Assembly (NCBI GenBank): GCA_021234155.1
Contig: JAJEKV010000059.1
Coordinates: 8,934,779 to 8,998,778 of the forward strand
Source of the DNA: Isoetes taiwanensis
Taxonomy: Eukaryota > Streptophyta > Lycopodiopsida > Isoetales > Isoetaceae
Direction of reading: 5' to 3'
DNA: 64,000 bases
The notes below the pieces were generated by a model. It did no database searches. It had not been told where the DNA came from and worked only from the letters and a program-made list of their open reading frames with translations. The translations under genes were made by a program, and so were the position numbers. Position 1 is the first letter of the stretch. Each line of letters begins with the position of its first letter. This document shows positions 34,963 through 47,317 of this stretch, in pieces.

Positions 34963-36840
34963 TGATATAAAATCAAAGCTGAATTAGGATCACTTTACCT
35001 CAGAGGGTAGAAGTATGGAGATGAAGGATTCCACGCTACATATCTAAACATGAAGAGGAAGGTTGAGTTGGGCAGTTGATCATGTGCATAGAACTAGCAT
35101 ATGCCAAGGTACAAAAAAGGTAGATATCTTTCTATTTTCTTTCTTTTCTTGGCATGCACATTGCATTATTCTATGCAAGTTAAAAAACTGAATGTCTTGG
35201 GCAACTACTTGACAATGTATGTATTTTTTTGCATAATTACCTCTAGAGGATCTTTTGCAGATAACTCAATTCTTTACTATCGTCATTGAGTGTTTTGCTG
35301 TGGCTATTTCCTGTGCAATAGACACAGATTGTGGTTGTGTTATTCCAATTCAGCTAGGGTTCCAATGCGGGCACCTTATGTTCTTTTCAAGTTAATTTCG
35401 AACTTAGCCAAAGAACTTGCAGCTGGAACATTCCTGTCTCAGAATCATGTTTGCATAGTAGGGAGTAATCTCGTCAGTGATGGTTTGGAAAAAATTGAGG
35501 TGAAGGTGAACTTAGTGTCACTTGGTTAAGCATTTCACAACACAACAGCATTGCTTATAGCTGAGACTCTGGACCCATCAAGTCTATATTAATACTACAC
35601 TTCCTGGAACTTACTATGTTTCATATGTTCATTATCCAGGTCAATATTAGCACTTTTTGCTATTTCTTTTGTAATTAGGTAAGCACTTCATGCCGAATGT
35701 TTATACTTTTTCGGACAGGTTTGCCCCCTTCTCCTCCTTCAGAAGGTTTGAATCCATTCCAACTTCCTCAGTTATTTAAAGATCAGGGAGGCTTTTCTTT
35801 AATGTTGTAGAGTTCTGAGAATGTGTTTCTGAGATTATTTAGGGTCTGTAGAGTTTGTTGCAGTATGTATGCACTTTATATGCACTTTATGAACTTTTGC
35901 TTTTACTTTTCTTAGGTGGGAGATCCATGTTATCAAGCCATATTACCGGTTCAACTTCATCATTTGCATCCAGCTTTGTGATATATACATGGTCTGCGAA
36001 GCTTTTTACATATGCTCCATTACAGAGTGTTCACGATGCCATTTCCATGATCATTGTTAATTAGATAGGATGATTGGGTTTTGTGAAACATATTGAGATC
36101 TAATTAGCTCAAATTTATGCTCAGGAAAGAGGTACACTATTGTCATATTCCCTGTATAACAAAATGCATAAGAAAAGAGGATGATAATATTTTCTTCTTT
36201 CTTTTTGTGGGTTGTTTGCTTGTGTAATATGATGCTACTGGTTTGAGAGGGAAGGAAACAATTTTCATGACTTGTGCTCAAGTACATGTATACAAGTCTA
36301 AGTACACGTATCAACTATTTCGAGAACCTGTCTTAAGCATGTCTGATCGTGCGAAAGTTCAATTCAAAAATCTTATGCTGCTGCAGTTGCCACGTCTCCT
36401 TGTCTTTAAGCATGGTAAATGCATATTGGGCTGCATATTTGGGTGAATGGTCTTTGTTGGGCAATGTGCATGAACCAAAAAGCTCCCATGCACTATAATA
36501 GCAATAACAGTTGAGCTATTACTCCATTCACTCTCTTCATGAAAAAGTTGAACCTTAGAAGTCGAGTTCTCCATTGGTAATGTAATGGTTTAGGCAATTT
36601 GACGTATTCTCTACATGTCTCTTTTATTACTTGTGTTCTCTCCATGTGTCTCTTTTATTACTTGTGCTTTGCTCATCATGATTGCAATGTCATCGGCACA
36701 TGTAAATTAAACCCTTCCCTTTTGTTTTTAGGGTGCCAAAAAGACGATCCATTAGGAGGCGGATTTGTTTTATGTTAGAAGCTGATAGATGTGAAAATTT
36801 CAACAGCTCAGGTTGAAATATAAGGTGTAAGAAATGTAAG
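34963..36840. other. E5 interior, exon-like pieces without a name
   Basis: Mostly intron-like. A frame at 35290-35529 contains PYVLFKLISNLAKELAAGTF and IVGSNLVSDGLEKIEVKVNL, which looks like real coding sequence, but I cannot place it. The rest shows nothing clear. Confidence 0.3.
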
Positions 36841-37744
36841 CTATATTATGTGGCATGACTAAGGGGCTTTCTTGCCGTCAATTCATGTGAGGAGGCATTA
36901 TAGCACCTTAAGAGCTGTTAAATCAATCCTAGACCTCTCAAGATCAATGCTCTGATATGGCAGCTTAATTTGACAATTGATGTGAATGGTTTGCGGGTTG
37001 AAATAAAGCATGATGAAATCCCTTTATAAAATAGTGTGTGAACTCCAATTATCGAGTGTTCTGCACTGCATAAGAAACTACATATCCTGCATATCTCAAA
37101 GATTATTCTGCACACTGTACGCTTGTTGGGGATCCTTAGTTTTCAATCTAAGAGATTTGTTTCCAATCGAGATGATTTGGAATATAACAGCTCTCAAATG
37201 ACTTAATATTTACAATTTAGGTAGGTTGCAAGTGCGCGTGGATGCATTTCCTGTAGTTTGTTCAACAAATACGCTTATGTTCCTTGTTAGAGGAGACATT
37301 GAATTCGACTTATCTGAGACGAAGGCACCCCGCTTCCAATGCTGGACATTGTTTTGCAAGTAGTTATATAATTTCATTTTAAAATTTTATCATTTGACAA
37401 AATTATGAAACTTTCTATGTTAGAGAACTTTCACATGGGATCTCGCAAATGCTTCAGATTGTTGTATTTAGTTCGACTTCTTGACGAATAATTTTGACTT
37501 TCTTATTTGTGCCCAAGCTTGATTGAATGGCTATTAGTAAAGGAATTTAGCTTTAATTGCACACTACCATTCGTGCGAGAGGATGTGATGACAATAAATC
37601 ATTGGATTATGATACTTGAATTCGACTTGAACAAACAGAATTTTGTTATTTATCGATGACTTCCACCTCAATTCTTGGCTACCCAACTTGATTCATAACT
37701 TAGATTTTACTCCAAGATGTTTATAAACCATAGTTAATAGACCA

Positions 37745-37785
37745 ATTGATAGTACAAAAACTTGTATATATATATACAAGTTTAT
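37745..37785. repeat. Tail-to-tail junction of E5 and E6
   Basis: AGTACAAAAACTTG, TATATATATATA, CAAGTTTATT: an almost perfect palindrome formed by two right ends in opposite orientation with a short TA core. Confidence 0.8.
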
Positions 37786-37861
37786 TATTATTTAGGGCCT
37801 ACACATTTGGAGAAGGTTGTGACAAAAATGTGTGAAAAATACCCGACAAAATACACCCAGT

Positions 37862-39838
37862 ATGAAAGACTCTCTTAGATTCTTAAGATTCTATAGAGAT
37901 TCCCCTAGATTTTCAGAAATTATCCCAAGATTCCTCTACATTTCTCAAGATTTGATGTATATTCTCTTAGATTCCCTTGGATTATATGAAAATTCCTCAA
38001 GATTCTCCAGGATTCCATCAAGATTCCTCTAGATTATAAAAGATTAGATTCTCCAAGATTCTTTGTAGATTCTCCTACATCCCCTTAGATTCTATAAAGG
38101 TTTCCTTTCCAAGATTTCCCAAGATTCTCAAAGATTTTAAGAAGATTTTCTTTGATTCCTCTAGACTCTTAAAGATTCTTCCGAGATTCCCCAAGATTCT
38201 ATGTAGCTTCTCTTAGATTCTCTAAGATCTCATGAACATTTCCCTAGATTCTCCAAGATTCCATCAAGATCCCCCTAGATTCTCAAAGGTTTTATGAAGA
38301 TTCCCTTGGATTCCTCTAGATTCGCAAAGATTCTCTTTTGATTTCTATAGATTCCAATATTGTCTTGAGATTCCTTTAGATTCTCAAGGATTCCAGAAAG
38401 ATTCCCCTAGATTCAATTAAAGTACCATAGATTCCATTAAGATTCCAAGAATCACCCTGCAAAACACATACAGTGTGAAAGATTCTCTTAGATTCTTAAA
38501 ATTCTACAGAGATCCCCTAGATTTTCAAAGATTATCCCAAGATTCTTCTACGTTTCTCAAGATTCTATGTATATTCTCCTAGATTCCCTTAGATCATATG
38601 AAAGTCCTCAAGATTCTCGAGATTCTATCGAGATTCCCTAGATCATAAAAAGATTCCTCTAAATTCCCTGGATTTTATGTAGAGTCTCCTACATTATTCC
38701 CTTCGATTCTCCAAGGTTCCTCTAGATTCTCTCAAGATTCTCATAGATTCTTCAAGAATATACGTAGATTCTCGTAGACTCTCTAAGATCCTATGAAGAT
38801 TCCCTCAGGTTCTCCAAGATTCCATCAAGATTCCCTAGATTCTCAAAGTTTCCATCGAGATTCCCCTATATTCCCAAAGATTCTCTCAAGATTCACATCA
38901 TTCCCCAAGATTCTATATAGATTCTCCTAGATTCTCTAAGATCCTATCAAGATTTCCCTAGATTCTCAAGTAATCCATGAAGATTCCTCAGATTCCTGTA
39001 GATCCTCTTGAGATTTCCATAGTCCAAGATTCTCTTGAGATTCCCCAAAATTTTCAAAGACTAACCTAAGATTTCTATAGATTCCTCAAGAATCTATCTA
39101 GATTCTCTTAGCTTCCCTTACATCTTATGAGGACACCCCTAGATTCTCAAAGATTCTCTCAAGAATCCCATAGATCCCCCAAGATTCTATGTTGATTCTC
39201 CTAGATTCTCTAAGATCCTATGAAGGTTCCCCTAGATTCTCAAAGATCCTTTTGAGATTCCACTAGATTCCCTAAGGCTATATTCAGATTCCTCTAGATT
39301 CCATGAAGATTCCTCAAATTCTAAGAAGATTCCTTTAGATTCTCTAAGATTCCCTAGATTCTCAGAAATTTTATGAAGATTCCTCTAGATTATCCCAAGA
39401 TTCCCATAGATTCCCCAGATTCTATGTAGATTCTCCTAGACTCTCTAATCCTATGAAGATTCCCTAGATTCTCTAAGATTCCATCAAGATTCCCCTAGAT
39501 TCTCAAACATTTATGAAGATTCCACTGGATTCCTCTAGGTTCACAAAGATTCTCTTGAGATTCCTATAGATTCCTAAAGATTCTATTAAGATTCCAATAG
39601 ATACTCTAAGATCCTATGAAGATTCCCCTAGATTCTCTTAGTGTATCATAGATTTCGTTAAGATTTATGAAAGTTCCATTGGATTCCACTAGATTCGCAA
39701 AGATTCTCTTGTCATTCCCATAGATTCTTTAAGATTATATTGAGATTCCTCTAGATTCTCGAAAATCCCAAGAAGATTCCCCTAGATTCTCTTAACATAC
39801 CATAGATTCCATTAAGATTCTAAGATAAGAATATTCTT
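37862..39838. repeat. AGATTC minisatellite, E6 block
   Basis: The longest such block, about 2 kb. The same 10/11-base spacing of AGATTC is kept. A 42-base opening (CAGTRTGAAAGA, CTCTTAGATTC) recurs at about 37858 and 38470, so there is also a higher-order repeat of roughly 610 bases. Confidence 0.9.
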
Positions 39839-40212
39839 AGGATCCGATCAAGTTGGCTCCAACTATGACTTTAATGGTGCCAAAGCACTACTCATTGGAA
39901 AGCTCTCGTTTAGAGGAATCCAAAGGCGTGGGCCCCACCTTAATCCGACCCCTCTAGTGCAAGCTACGGGCATTTGAATGCGATTAAGAAAAAGGAAGCT
40001 TCCTAGAAAGTCCATCTAATAAATGCTTTGCCACCTCATTACATTTTTATTAATGAGGATGCCACCTCACCTCATTTAAAAGAAAAAATATAATTTAATA
40101 TAAAAACTTAATGGCTAGGATTTATCCTAACCTTTTGATCTAACGGCTAAGATCTGTTACACCAAATCACCTTTAAGAACCTTCCTTGCACCTTCCCTAC
40201 AAAAATCAAAGG

Positions 40213-40779
40213 CTATGATTTCGCCTTCCCCTCTGATCCAACGGTTTGAAGATGGGGGGCATGCCCCCATGCATGCCCATACATGCCTATCTGAACATAT
40301 ATAATCGAGTCTCGTATTTTTCTTTTTTTTTTTGTTCTCTCCTCAATTTTTTCTCCGCCGCAATCTATATCATTGTTGAGAAGCCACGTTTTGGTTGAGA
40401 TAATCGAGGAGATCTCCACCGTGATATCTTTGGCGATTGCCATAGCCATACAAAATGCTTTTCCTCTGTTTTTGCACTGAAATCCCCTGTTTTTGGTGCG
40501 AGATGCTCTGTTTTCCCCCAAAAATACTATGTTTTCCACCAAAAATACTATGTTTTCCCCTTTGATCGCCGGAGTTGAATCTACCTTCCGTCCTTTTTTC
40601 ATGGCCTCTTTTAGAACCACATACAGCATCATATTCTGCAGCAAATCGCCGTTTTGCAGCGAAGAAAGAAAAAACGGGGTTGCTGTATCCTTTTCGATCC
40701 TCTGCATGCACTGATGCACAAAGAATCCTCTATTTTCACCGGAAGCATCAGACTGGGCAGCGGATTTTCTTCGGGGCAT
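40213..40779 (-). CDS. 188-codon open frame with ENxxF repeats, unknown
   Basis: The longest minus-strand frame in this part. It begins MPRRKSAAQSDASGENRGFF, is rich in Lys/Arg, and has a two-copy 8-residue repeat (ENIVFLVE, ENIVFLGE, from a 22-base tandem repeat at 40512-40560) and related ENRGF and KNRGF units. No signal peptide, and no motif I recognise. Its 3' end runs past the insertion edge into the E6 tail, so at least the last 20 or so residues come from element DNA. It may be a captured exon read through or a chance frame. Confidence 0.25.
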   Translation of the reverse strand: MPRRKSAAQSDASGENRGFFVHQCMQRIEKDTATPFFLSSLQNGDLLQNMMLYVVLKEAMKKGRKVDSTPAIKGENIVFLVENIVFLGENRASRTKNRGFQCKNRGKAFCMAMAIAKDITVEISSIISTKTWLLNNDIDCGGEKIEERTKKKRKIRDSIIYVQIGMYGHAWGHAPHLQTVGSEGKAKS

Positions 40780-42060
40780 CTTTTCTCAATCTTTTGCTCT
40801 TCAATTACTTCTCCAAATAAGAATCGTCTCATCCCAAGTGCTATTCTCAAATAGCTCTGCCAAATTTCGTGTAGGCTGGGCAATGTCTGCCATAAGGGTT
40901 CCATGAGGACTCCAGGGTTTGTTGCTTGTTGCTTCAAGCACCTGTATCAAGCTAAGTTCTAAGTTGAAGATCTTTCTTTAGAATAATGAGCACTTACCTT
41001 ACGCTCTATTTCGGGGACTTTCAACACCACTTTATTTACTTCTCGCTTCCTGCAACAACCAGATCAATTTATTTGCCCTGCCATTCATGTCGGATTGGAT
41101 CATATCCAAGAAATACTTCGACTTACAATTCTCTGACCGTCTGTCCCCGGAGATTTCTTAAGGTTTATATCCATTTTCCTTCAAATATGTACTCAAATGT
41201 CTCATATATTTTGTGTATTATGCACGATTTGCCCGAGATCGTGTTTACGAACTATAACCAAGTCGCCAAAGAGCACAGATCTTGAAAGCGGGACCAAAAG
41301 CACTCCAATCCAAATCGATTGATAACCCAAGTTCTTATACAAAAGATTCATCCTCAAGGAAAGCGTACATAATAATGAGCTATACCTGCATCGATGTCGA
41401 AGCTAGAAGGCTGAATCAAGTCCAAAAAATCTATGCAATCGGCCCGAAAATGAACCGGTGTCGAAATGGAAAATACGTAATGTAGGAGCTACAACCGCCT
41501 TTCAGGCGGCCCAATGCCCATATGAGAAGAAATTGCATGGGACTTGAGAGTAAAAGTAAAAGGAACCCAAAAGCAAATATTCTCAGAATGGCAAGCAAAA
41601 GAAAACACAGGCAAGCAGAGAGTTGCCAAAAAAGGGATGTAAACCTAGCGTCAATTTTGCAAGAACGGGCAAGGAGAAGATGTATAGTCAATTTTGCATC
41701 GAAATTGAAACTGGAAATATCGTATAAAAAGAACCACGTTTAAGTTGCTATAGTATTAGGCAATAATTATTAGGCGATAATTGATAATTGCAAGATTACT
41801 CTCATATCACACAAAATTTTTGAAGAGAATCGCACAATTTGTATTCATCTATTGCTCGAACAAACATAATTCCAACAAGTAGATGGGTCGTTAAAGAGAA
41901 ACAAACATAATTCAAACAAGTAAATGGGTCGTTAAAAAGAAATTTTTGCAGTGGCCAGTTACTGAAGAGAATCACACAATTTGTATTCATCTAGGGCTCG
42001 AACAGACATAATTCGAACAAGTAAATGGGTTAAAGAGAATGTTAGGGCCTTGTTGGCCAT
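40290..42060. mobile_element. 1.8-kb insertion in E6, origin unknown
   Basis: Absent from E6', whose tail runs on without it, so it arrived after or was lost before the duplication. It holds an AT-rich start, a minus-strand open frame (40213-40779) and, at 41820-42030, a diverged direct repeat. No terminal repeats are evident to me. Confidence 0.45.
41821..42030. repeat. Diverged direct repeat (about 143-bp period)
   Basis: GAAGAGAATCGCACAATTTG, TATTCATCTA and CATAATTC ... ACAAGTA ... ATGGGT occur at 41821 and 41964. A third partial copy (ACATAATTCAAACAAGTAAA) lies near 41904. Confidence 0.8.
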
Positions 42061-42177
42061 GATAAATTTCTTGTACACTTAAATGTGCGGCCAAGATCCA
42101 ACCTCTCGGATTCGACGGCCTAGATGAAGACCAGCGACTCATGTGTCCCACACATGAAAGTGTCTTTATATATATAA

Positions 42178-43088
42178 TGAAGATTTCCCTAGATTCTCAA
42201 GTAATCTATGAAGATTCCTCAGATTCCTGTAGATCCTCTTGAGATTTCCATAGTCCGAAGATTCTCTTGAGATTCCCCGAAATTTTCAAAGACTAACCTA
42301 AGATTTCTATAGATTCCTCAAGAATCTATCTAGATTCTCTTAGCTTCCCTTACATCTTATGAGGACACCCCTAGATTCTCAAAGATTCTCTCAAGAATCC
42401 CATAGATCCCCCAAGATTCTATGTTGATTCTCCTAGATTCTCTAAGATCCTATGAAGGTTCCCCTAGATTCTCAAAGATCCTTTTGAGATTCCACTAGAT
42501 TCCCTAAGGCTATATTCAGATTCCTCTAGATTCCATGAAGATTCCTCAAATTATAAGAAGATTCCTCAAATTATAAGAAGATTCCTTTAGATTCTCTAAG
42601 ATTCCCTAGATTCTCAAAAATTTTATGAAGATTCCTCTAGATTCTCCCAAGATTCCCATAGATTCCCCAAGATTCTATGTAGATTCTCCTAAACTCTCTA
42701 ATCCTATGAAGATTCCCCTAGATTCTCTAAGATTCCATCAAGATTCCCCTAGATTCTCAAACATTTATGAAGATTCCACTGGATTCCTCTAGGTTCACAA
42801 AGATTCTCTTGCGATTCCTATAGATACCTAAAGATTCTAATAAGATTCCAATAGATCCTCAAAGATCCCATGAAGATTCCCCTAGATTCTCTTAGTGTAT
42901 CATAGATTTCGTTAAGATTTATGAAAGTTCCATTGGATTCCACTAGATTCACAAAGATTCTCTTGTGATTCCCATAGATTCTTTAAGATTATATTGAGAT
43001 TCCTCTAGATTCTCGAAAAATCCCAAGAAGATTCCCTAGATTCTCTTAACATACCATAGATTCCATTAAGATTCTAAGATAAGAATAT
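42178..43088. repeat. AGATTC minisatellite, E6' block
   Basis: Copy of 38951-39838 with few changes; one 19-base unit (GATTCCTCAAATTATAAGAA) is doubled here. Confidence 0.9.
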
Positions 43089-43647
43089 TCTTAGGATCCC
43101 ATCAAGTTGGCTCCAACTATGACGGAATGGTGCCAAAGCACTACTCATTGGAAAGCTCTCGTGAGAGGAATCCAAAGGCGTGGGCCCCACCTTAATCCGA
43201 CCCCTCTAGTGCAAGCTACGAGGCTTTGAATGCGATTAAGAAAAGGGAAGCTTCCTAGAAAGTCCATCTAATAAATGCTTTGCCACCTCATTACATTTTT
43301 ATTAATGAGGATGCCACCTCACCTCATTTAAAAAAAAAAAATATAATTTAATATAAAAACTTAATGGCTAGGATTTATCCTAACCTTTTGATCTAACGGC
43401 TAAGATCTGCTACACCAAATCACCTTTAAGGAACCTTCCTTGCACCTTCCCTACAAAAATCAAAGGCTATTATTTCGCCTTCCCCTCTGATCCAACGGTT
43501 TGAAGATGGGGGGCATGCCCCCATGGATGCCCATACATGCCTATACACTTAAATGTGCGGCCAAGATCCAACCTCTCGGATTCGACGGCCTAGATGAAGA
43601 CCAGCGACTCATGTGTCCCACACATGAAAGTGTCTTTATATATATAA

Positions 43648-43650
<3 letters not shown>
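42178..43650 (-). mobile_element. E6': partial tandem copy of E6
   Basis: Repeats 38951-40285 (the last half of the minisatellite and the tail) at an offset of about 3230. It continues into a second copy of TACACTTAAATGTGCGG ... CTTTATATATATAATGA (43545-43650, first seen at 42075-42178). Without the 1.8-kb insertion, it shows the intact tail. Confidence 0.8.

Positions 43651-43701
<51 letters not shown>
43644..43701. repeat. (TA)n tract between E6' and E2''
   Basis: About 54 bases of uninterrupted TA between the outer end of E6' and the ACAAGTGGTTCTA end of E2''. Frames of repeated Tyr-Ile across it are not genes. Confidence 0.95.
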
Positions 43702-43704
<3 letters not shown>

Positions 43705-45285
43705 AGTGGTTCTACTATGAGGGACTGCACAAATTCGACCGGAAGCCAATGCAGAGTCATTCAATGAAGATTCTATAAGCATTTCCCTAGATTCTTTATG
43801 TTTCTATGAAGATTTCCCTAGATTCTCAAAGATTTTATGAAGATTCCCTTATATCTCCTATGTTCACAAAGATTCTTTTTAGATTCTTCTAGATTTCCAA
43901 AGATTATGCCAAGATTCTTCAAGATTCTATGTAGATTCTCCCAGATTCTCCAAGATTTTATGAAGATTCCTCTAAATTTCCTTATATTTCCCTAGATTGG
44001 AGAAGTTCTCTTGATATTTCCCAAGATTCCCAAGATTCCCTCTAGATTCCCTAAGATTTTATGTAGTTCTATTGAATTCTCCAAGATTTGATGAAGATTC
44101 TCCTAGATTCCTTTAGATTATAGGAAAATTCTCCATGATTCTCCAAGATTCTATCATGATTTCACTAGATTCTCAAAGCCTTTAGAAAGATTCCCTTAGA
44201 TTCCCAAAGATTCTCTTAAGATTCATCTAGATTCTCTAAGATCCTATGAAGATTCCCTTAGACTTTACATGATTCCATCAAGATTCCTCTAGATTCTTAA
44301 AGGTTCTATGAAGATTCCCTTGGATTCCCTTAACTTCCCAAAGATTCTCTCGTGATTCCTATAGGTTCCCTTTGATTTTCCAAAGGTTCTCTTGAGATTC
44401 CCTTTGATTCCCAAAGATTCTCTTGAGATTCCCATAGATTCTATAAAGATTACTCTAGATTCTCCAAGATTCCATCAAGATTCCTCTAGATTCTCTATGT
44501 ATTTATGAAGATTCCTTTAGATCCCCTCGTGATTCCTATGGATTCCTTTAGATTCCCTAAGATTCTCTTGGAATTCCTCTAGATTCTCTAAGACCTCCTC
44601 GACGATTCCCCGATTCCTATAAATTACTATGAATTTCGTAAAATTCTAATATTCCAAAAGATTCTTAGTGTTCGATCACGTTGGCTACAATCTAGGCGAA
44701 AATAGTGTCAAAAGTACCACTCATTGGAAAGCTCTCGACGAGAGGAATCCAATGGCGTGGGTCCCACCTTCATCCGACCCCTCTACCAAGAAGCTACGTG
44801 CCTTTGAAGGCGATTAAACAAAAGGAAGCTTCCTAGAAAGTCTAATCATAAATATTTTGCCACCTCATCACTTTTTTTATTAATGAGGGTGACAACTTTT
44901 TATTAATGAGGGTGACACCTCACCTCCTTTTAAAAAAAATCAATTTAATATTAAAAAGTTAATGGCTAGGATTTATGCTCACCTCTTGATCTAACGGTTA
45001 AGATCTGCTACACCAAAGTCACTTTAAGGGACCTTCCTTGCACCTTCCTTACAAAAAATCAAGGGCTAGGATTTATCCTCTCCCTTTGATCCAACGGTCC
45101 GGGGATGTGGTGCATGCCCCCATGCATGACCCATGCATGCCTCCATGCATGCCCATAAGGAATGGATGGCCCTGATGCTGCCACCTCACTGGCCCCACCT
45201 TAAACGGACGGCATCCGGGCATGTATGAATCAAACACATTATATAGAAAAGTTTCATGATATACCTTTATATATATAACTGATAT
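43695..45285 (-). mobile_element. E2'': third copy of the E2 element, complete
   Basis: Has both TA-bounded ends: TATATATACAAGTGGTTCTA at the left and ATATACCTTTATATATATAA at the right. Similar along its length to 9157-10686 and 11772-13302 but more diverged, so an older, dispersed copy of the family. It gives the best view of the full element (about 1.6 kb). Non-coding. Confidence 0.7.
43768..44665. repeat. AGATTC minisatellite, E2'' block
   Basis: Unit order follows that of 9227-10113 with indels, so the whole array moves with the element as one unit. Confidence 0.9.
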
Positions 45286-45299
45286 ATATATATATATAC

Positions 45300-46887
45300 A
45301 ATTATATAAGCACCCCCTTATAAGTAGAGATTTTGGTGTCGCCGTCGCAGCCGTCCATTTTTTGAGATCAACGGTTGAGATGAAAACATGCCAAACCACC
45401 CCAAGCACCCCCCTAATTTGGGGCTTTTAGTCTGGACCATCGGATTTAGGGATTTGATCTAGGCCATCCATAAAAAAATTAATGATATTAAATGCCACCA
45501 TAAATGGCCCCTTATTTGGGGCTTTTGATCTAGGCCCTTGGATTTAGGAGTTTGATCTGGTTTGGATTCATCTGGGCCGTTGAACGTGCTTGATTGACAG
45601 CTCAGATGTTGCCACCTAATCTATTTGGGGCTTTTGATGTGTGACGTTGGATTTGGGTATTTGATTTGGGGGTTTTCATCAAGGCCGTCGGATCTGAGCA
45701 TTTAATGCAAGATGTTGATAGAAAGTTAGTGAAAAAATGGCATTTTGAGGTGGCACCATGCTATATGTTCTTTTCTCATTTTATTTCTTCTAAATTCATT
45801 TAATGATGGGTGTGGTTATTTTGGTTCCATGGTTCAAGCATTCCTCGTTCATATAGGTCCTAAGAGATTTAATTTTGGCAACTTCCAGTGGTCAACTGTT
45901 CAAGGTATTATTGTCCACGTTGGTCTATGAAATAGGTTTGAGGTAAGAGATCGAGGAGGCCTACGGGAAGGGAAGAGGGATTGAAGATGCGGAGTTTTTA
46001 TGAGCTGCGGCTGTTGCTGTGTCGTGAACACGTGGAAATGGAGTTGGCGACTGCTCTAGAAGTGCGACTGTGGGATAAGGTCAGTATGATGAATGCGAGT
46101 TTTTGTTTCTGTGTAGTGTGGATAGCAGCTGCGCAAGTTAGAGATCTTGGTCCTGAAGGTATGAATGAGTGAGGATTGAAGAAAGGGATTGCCGAAACGT
46201 TTTAAAGGATGCAAATTGAAAGAAGTGGTGGTGAATGTTGTGGCTTAGATTTATTTGCACGCATGTGTAGAATGTGAATACATTTTTGTTCTAATTGCTA
46301 TAACTTTGGGATCCAGTTCTTGGAGCAGATTCAATTTCACATTAAACAAACTTAATGTTAAAGAACTGGATGTCATACATGTCCACATAAGCATCCCATA
46401 AATAGAAAATCTATGCTAAATATGCAGATGAACACAGAAAGGAATCCAATGTCTGCAGAAAATATATAATTGGATGAGCATTGGCTTGGGATCTCTGTAT
46501 TTTAACGTTCATAAACAAAACAGGAGATGGAAATTGAAAGAAGTGTAGGTGCAATTGCATTGTTATTGTAATTGTCATTTCTATGCATACAGTCCATTTT
46601 GTTCGAATGTCTTGGATTTGTTGCAAGTGTAGAAGGATATATATTATTTGTGAGTTAACTTGGTTTTGTTTGACTACGATTCCAAAGGAGGTTTTTCTTT
46701 GTTCGTGTTGGTGAATTGTGATGGAGGCTTCCAATCAAGTGTGTGGTCGGTATGTTCTTAGTTCTCTAGTAGCATGTGAATCTTTTGGTAATGTGAATTG
46801 CCTTTTGTCTGGGTTTTGGTTTTGTTTTGTATTGTGTGTAATTTGATTTCCTTCTTGCTTGTGTTTTACGCTTTCGATGGGAGCAAA
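45300..46887 (+). other. Left non-coding domain of E7
   Basis: Repeated GGGGCTTTT(A/G)GTCT and GGATTTAG/GGATTTGGG blocks each followed by GATCTAGGCC or similar. From 45760 it aligns with the minus strand of E4 (32300 downward). Small frames (45745-45930, 45981-46172) have no family. It probably holds the promoter and the left transposition end; I see no convincing TATA box among the many TA runs. Confidence 0.55.
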
Positions 46888-47317
46888 ATGAGTGAGGTGT
46901 GTAATAAGTGGGTGCTAGGGGCAAATTGTTTAGATGCCAAGGCGGTGTATAGAAATAGACCCAACTTCGAGCGTATTCAGGATGAGGAGTGGAAAAGGTT
47001 AAAGCGGAATGAATATCAGAGGGGTGGAGAGCTGGCCATGTCGAGGAGCGTAGAGATGAGATGAGGCTAACTAGTAGAGAATATGCACGCCGAAATTTAC
47101 GCGAAGATTTAAATGGTTCTCATGATGAGATTAGTAGTGCGGTTGTGTCTGGAGGGTATGGGGAGGATGGTGCACGCTGTAGGAACTTCATGAGAGCGGT
47201 TGATGCAAGAGGAGATGAGACGGAAGCAAGGGTGGCGGCGAGAGCATTGGCGTCGACAACTCTCGAGGATGGAAAAATCAGTAAGGTGCTTCTGATAGGC
47301 AATTTCTATGGAACAAG
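46888..47317 (+). pseudogene. N-terminal part of the Helitron Rep-helicase, frameshifted
   Basis: ATG at 46888 opens MSEVCNKWVLGANC and a basic stretch (RPNFERIQDEEWKRLKRNEY) like the Arg-rich leader before the Helitron N domain. The frame ends at 47064. The next frame picks up EERRDEMRLTSREYARRN and runs to about 47310, and the main frame starts only after a TAA at 47282. At least two frame changes (near 47045 and 47285-47317) separate it from the main open frame. Decay, sequencing error or an intron are all possible. Confidence 0.6.

Larger units (their letters stand above)
32874..37771 (+). mobile_element. E5: 4.9-kb Helitron-like element carrying gene fragments
   Basis: Left end ATATATACAATAAC followed by TAAGCTGCCCCCTTG, then GACGG hairpins and GGGGTTTAAATCTAGGCC motifs as in E7 and E4. 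Right end TAAACCATAGTTAATAGACC, GATAGTACAAAAACTTG and TA repeats, as in E7. Contains a glyoxalase I fragment and unnamed exon-like pieces. No Rep-helicase, so non-autonomous. Confidence 0.7.
37771..42176 (-). mobile_element. E6: AGATTC-minisatellite element with an internal insertion
   Basis: Starts with the inverted right end (TATATATACAAGTTTATTAT), then a 2-kb minisatellite (37862-39838), then the tail shared with E2 (GGAAGCTTCCTAG, TTTTTATTAATGAGG, GATCTAACGGCTAAGATC, CATGCATGCCC) to about 40285. The tail is interrupted at 40290-42060 and ends with TGTGTCCCACACATGAAAGTG and CTTTATATATATAATGA at 42176. The intact order of the tail is seen in the partial copy E6' (42178-43650). Confidence 0.6.

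Noticed and set aside
37745-37785. Classic cut-and-paste transposon with terminal inverted repeats
   Set aside because: The palindromes at R-R and L-L joints could be read as inverted repeats of one larger element, but each half then has its own Helitron-like gene or capture set. No DDE transposase is seen anywhere in the window.
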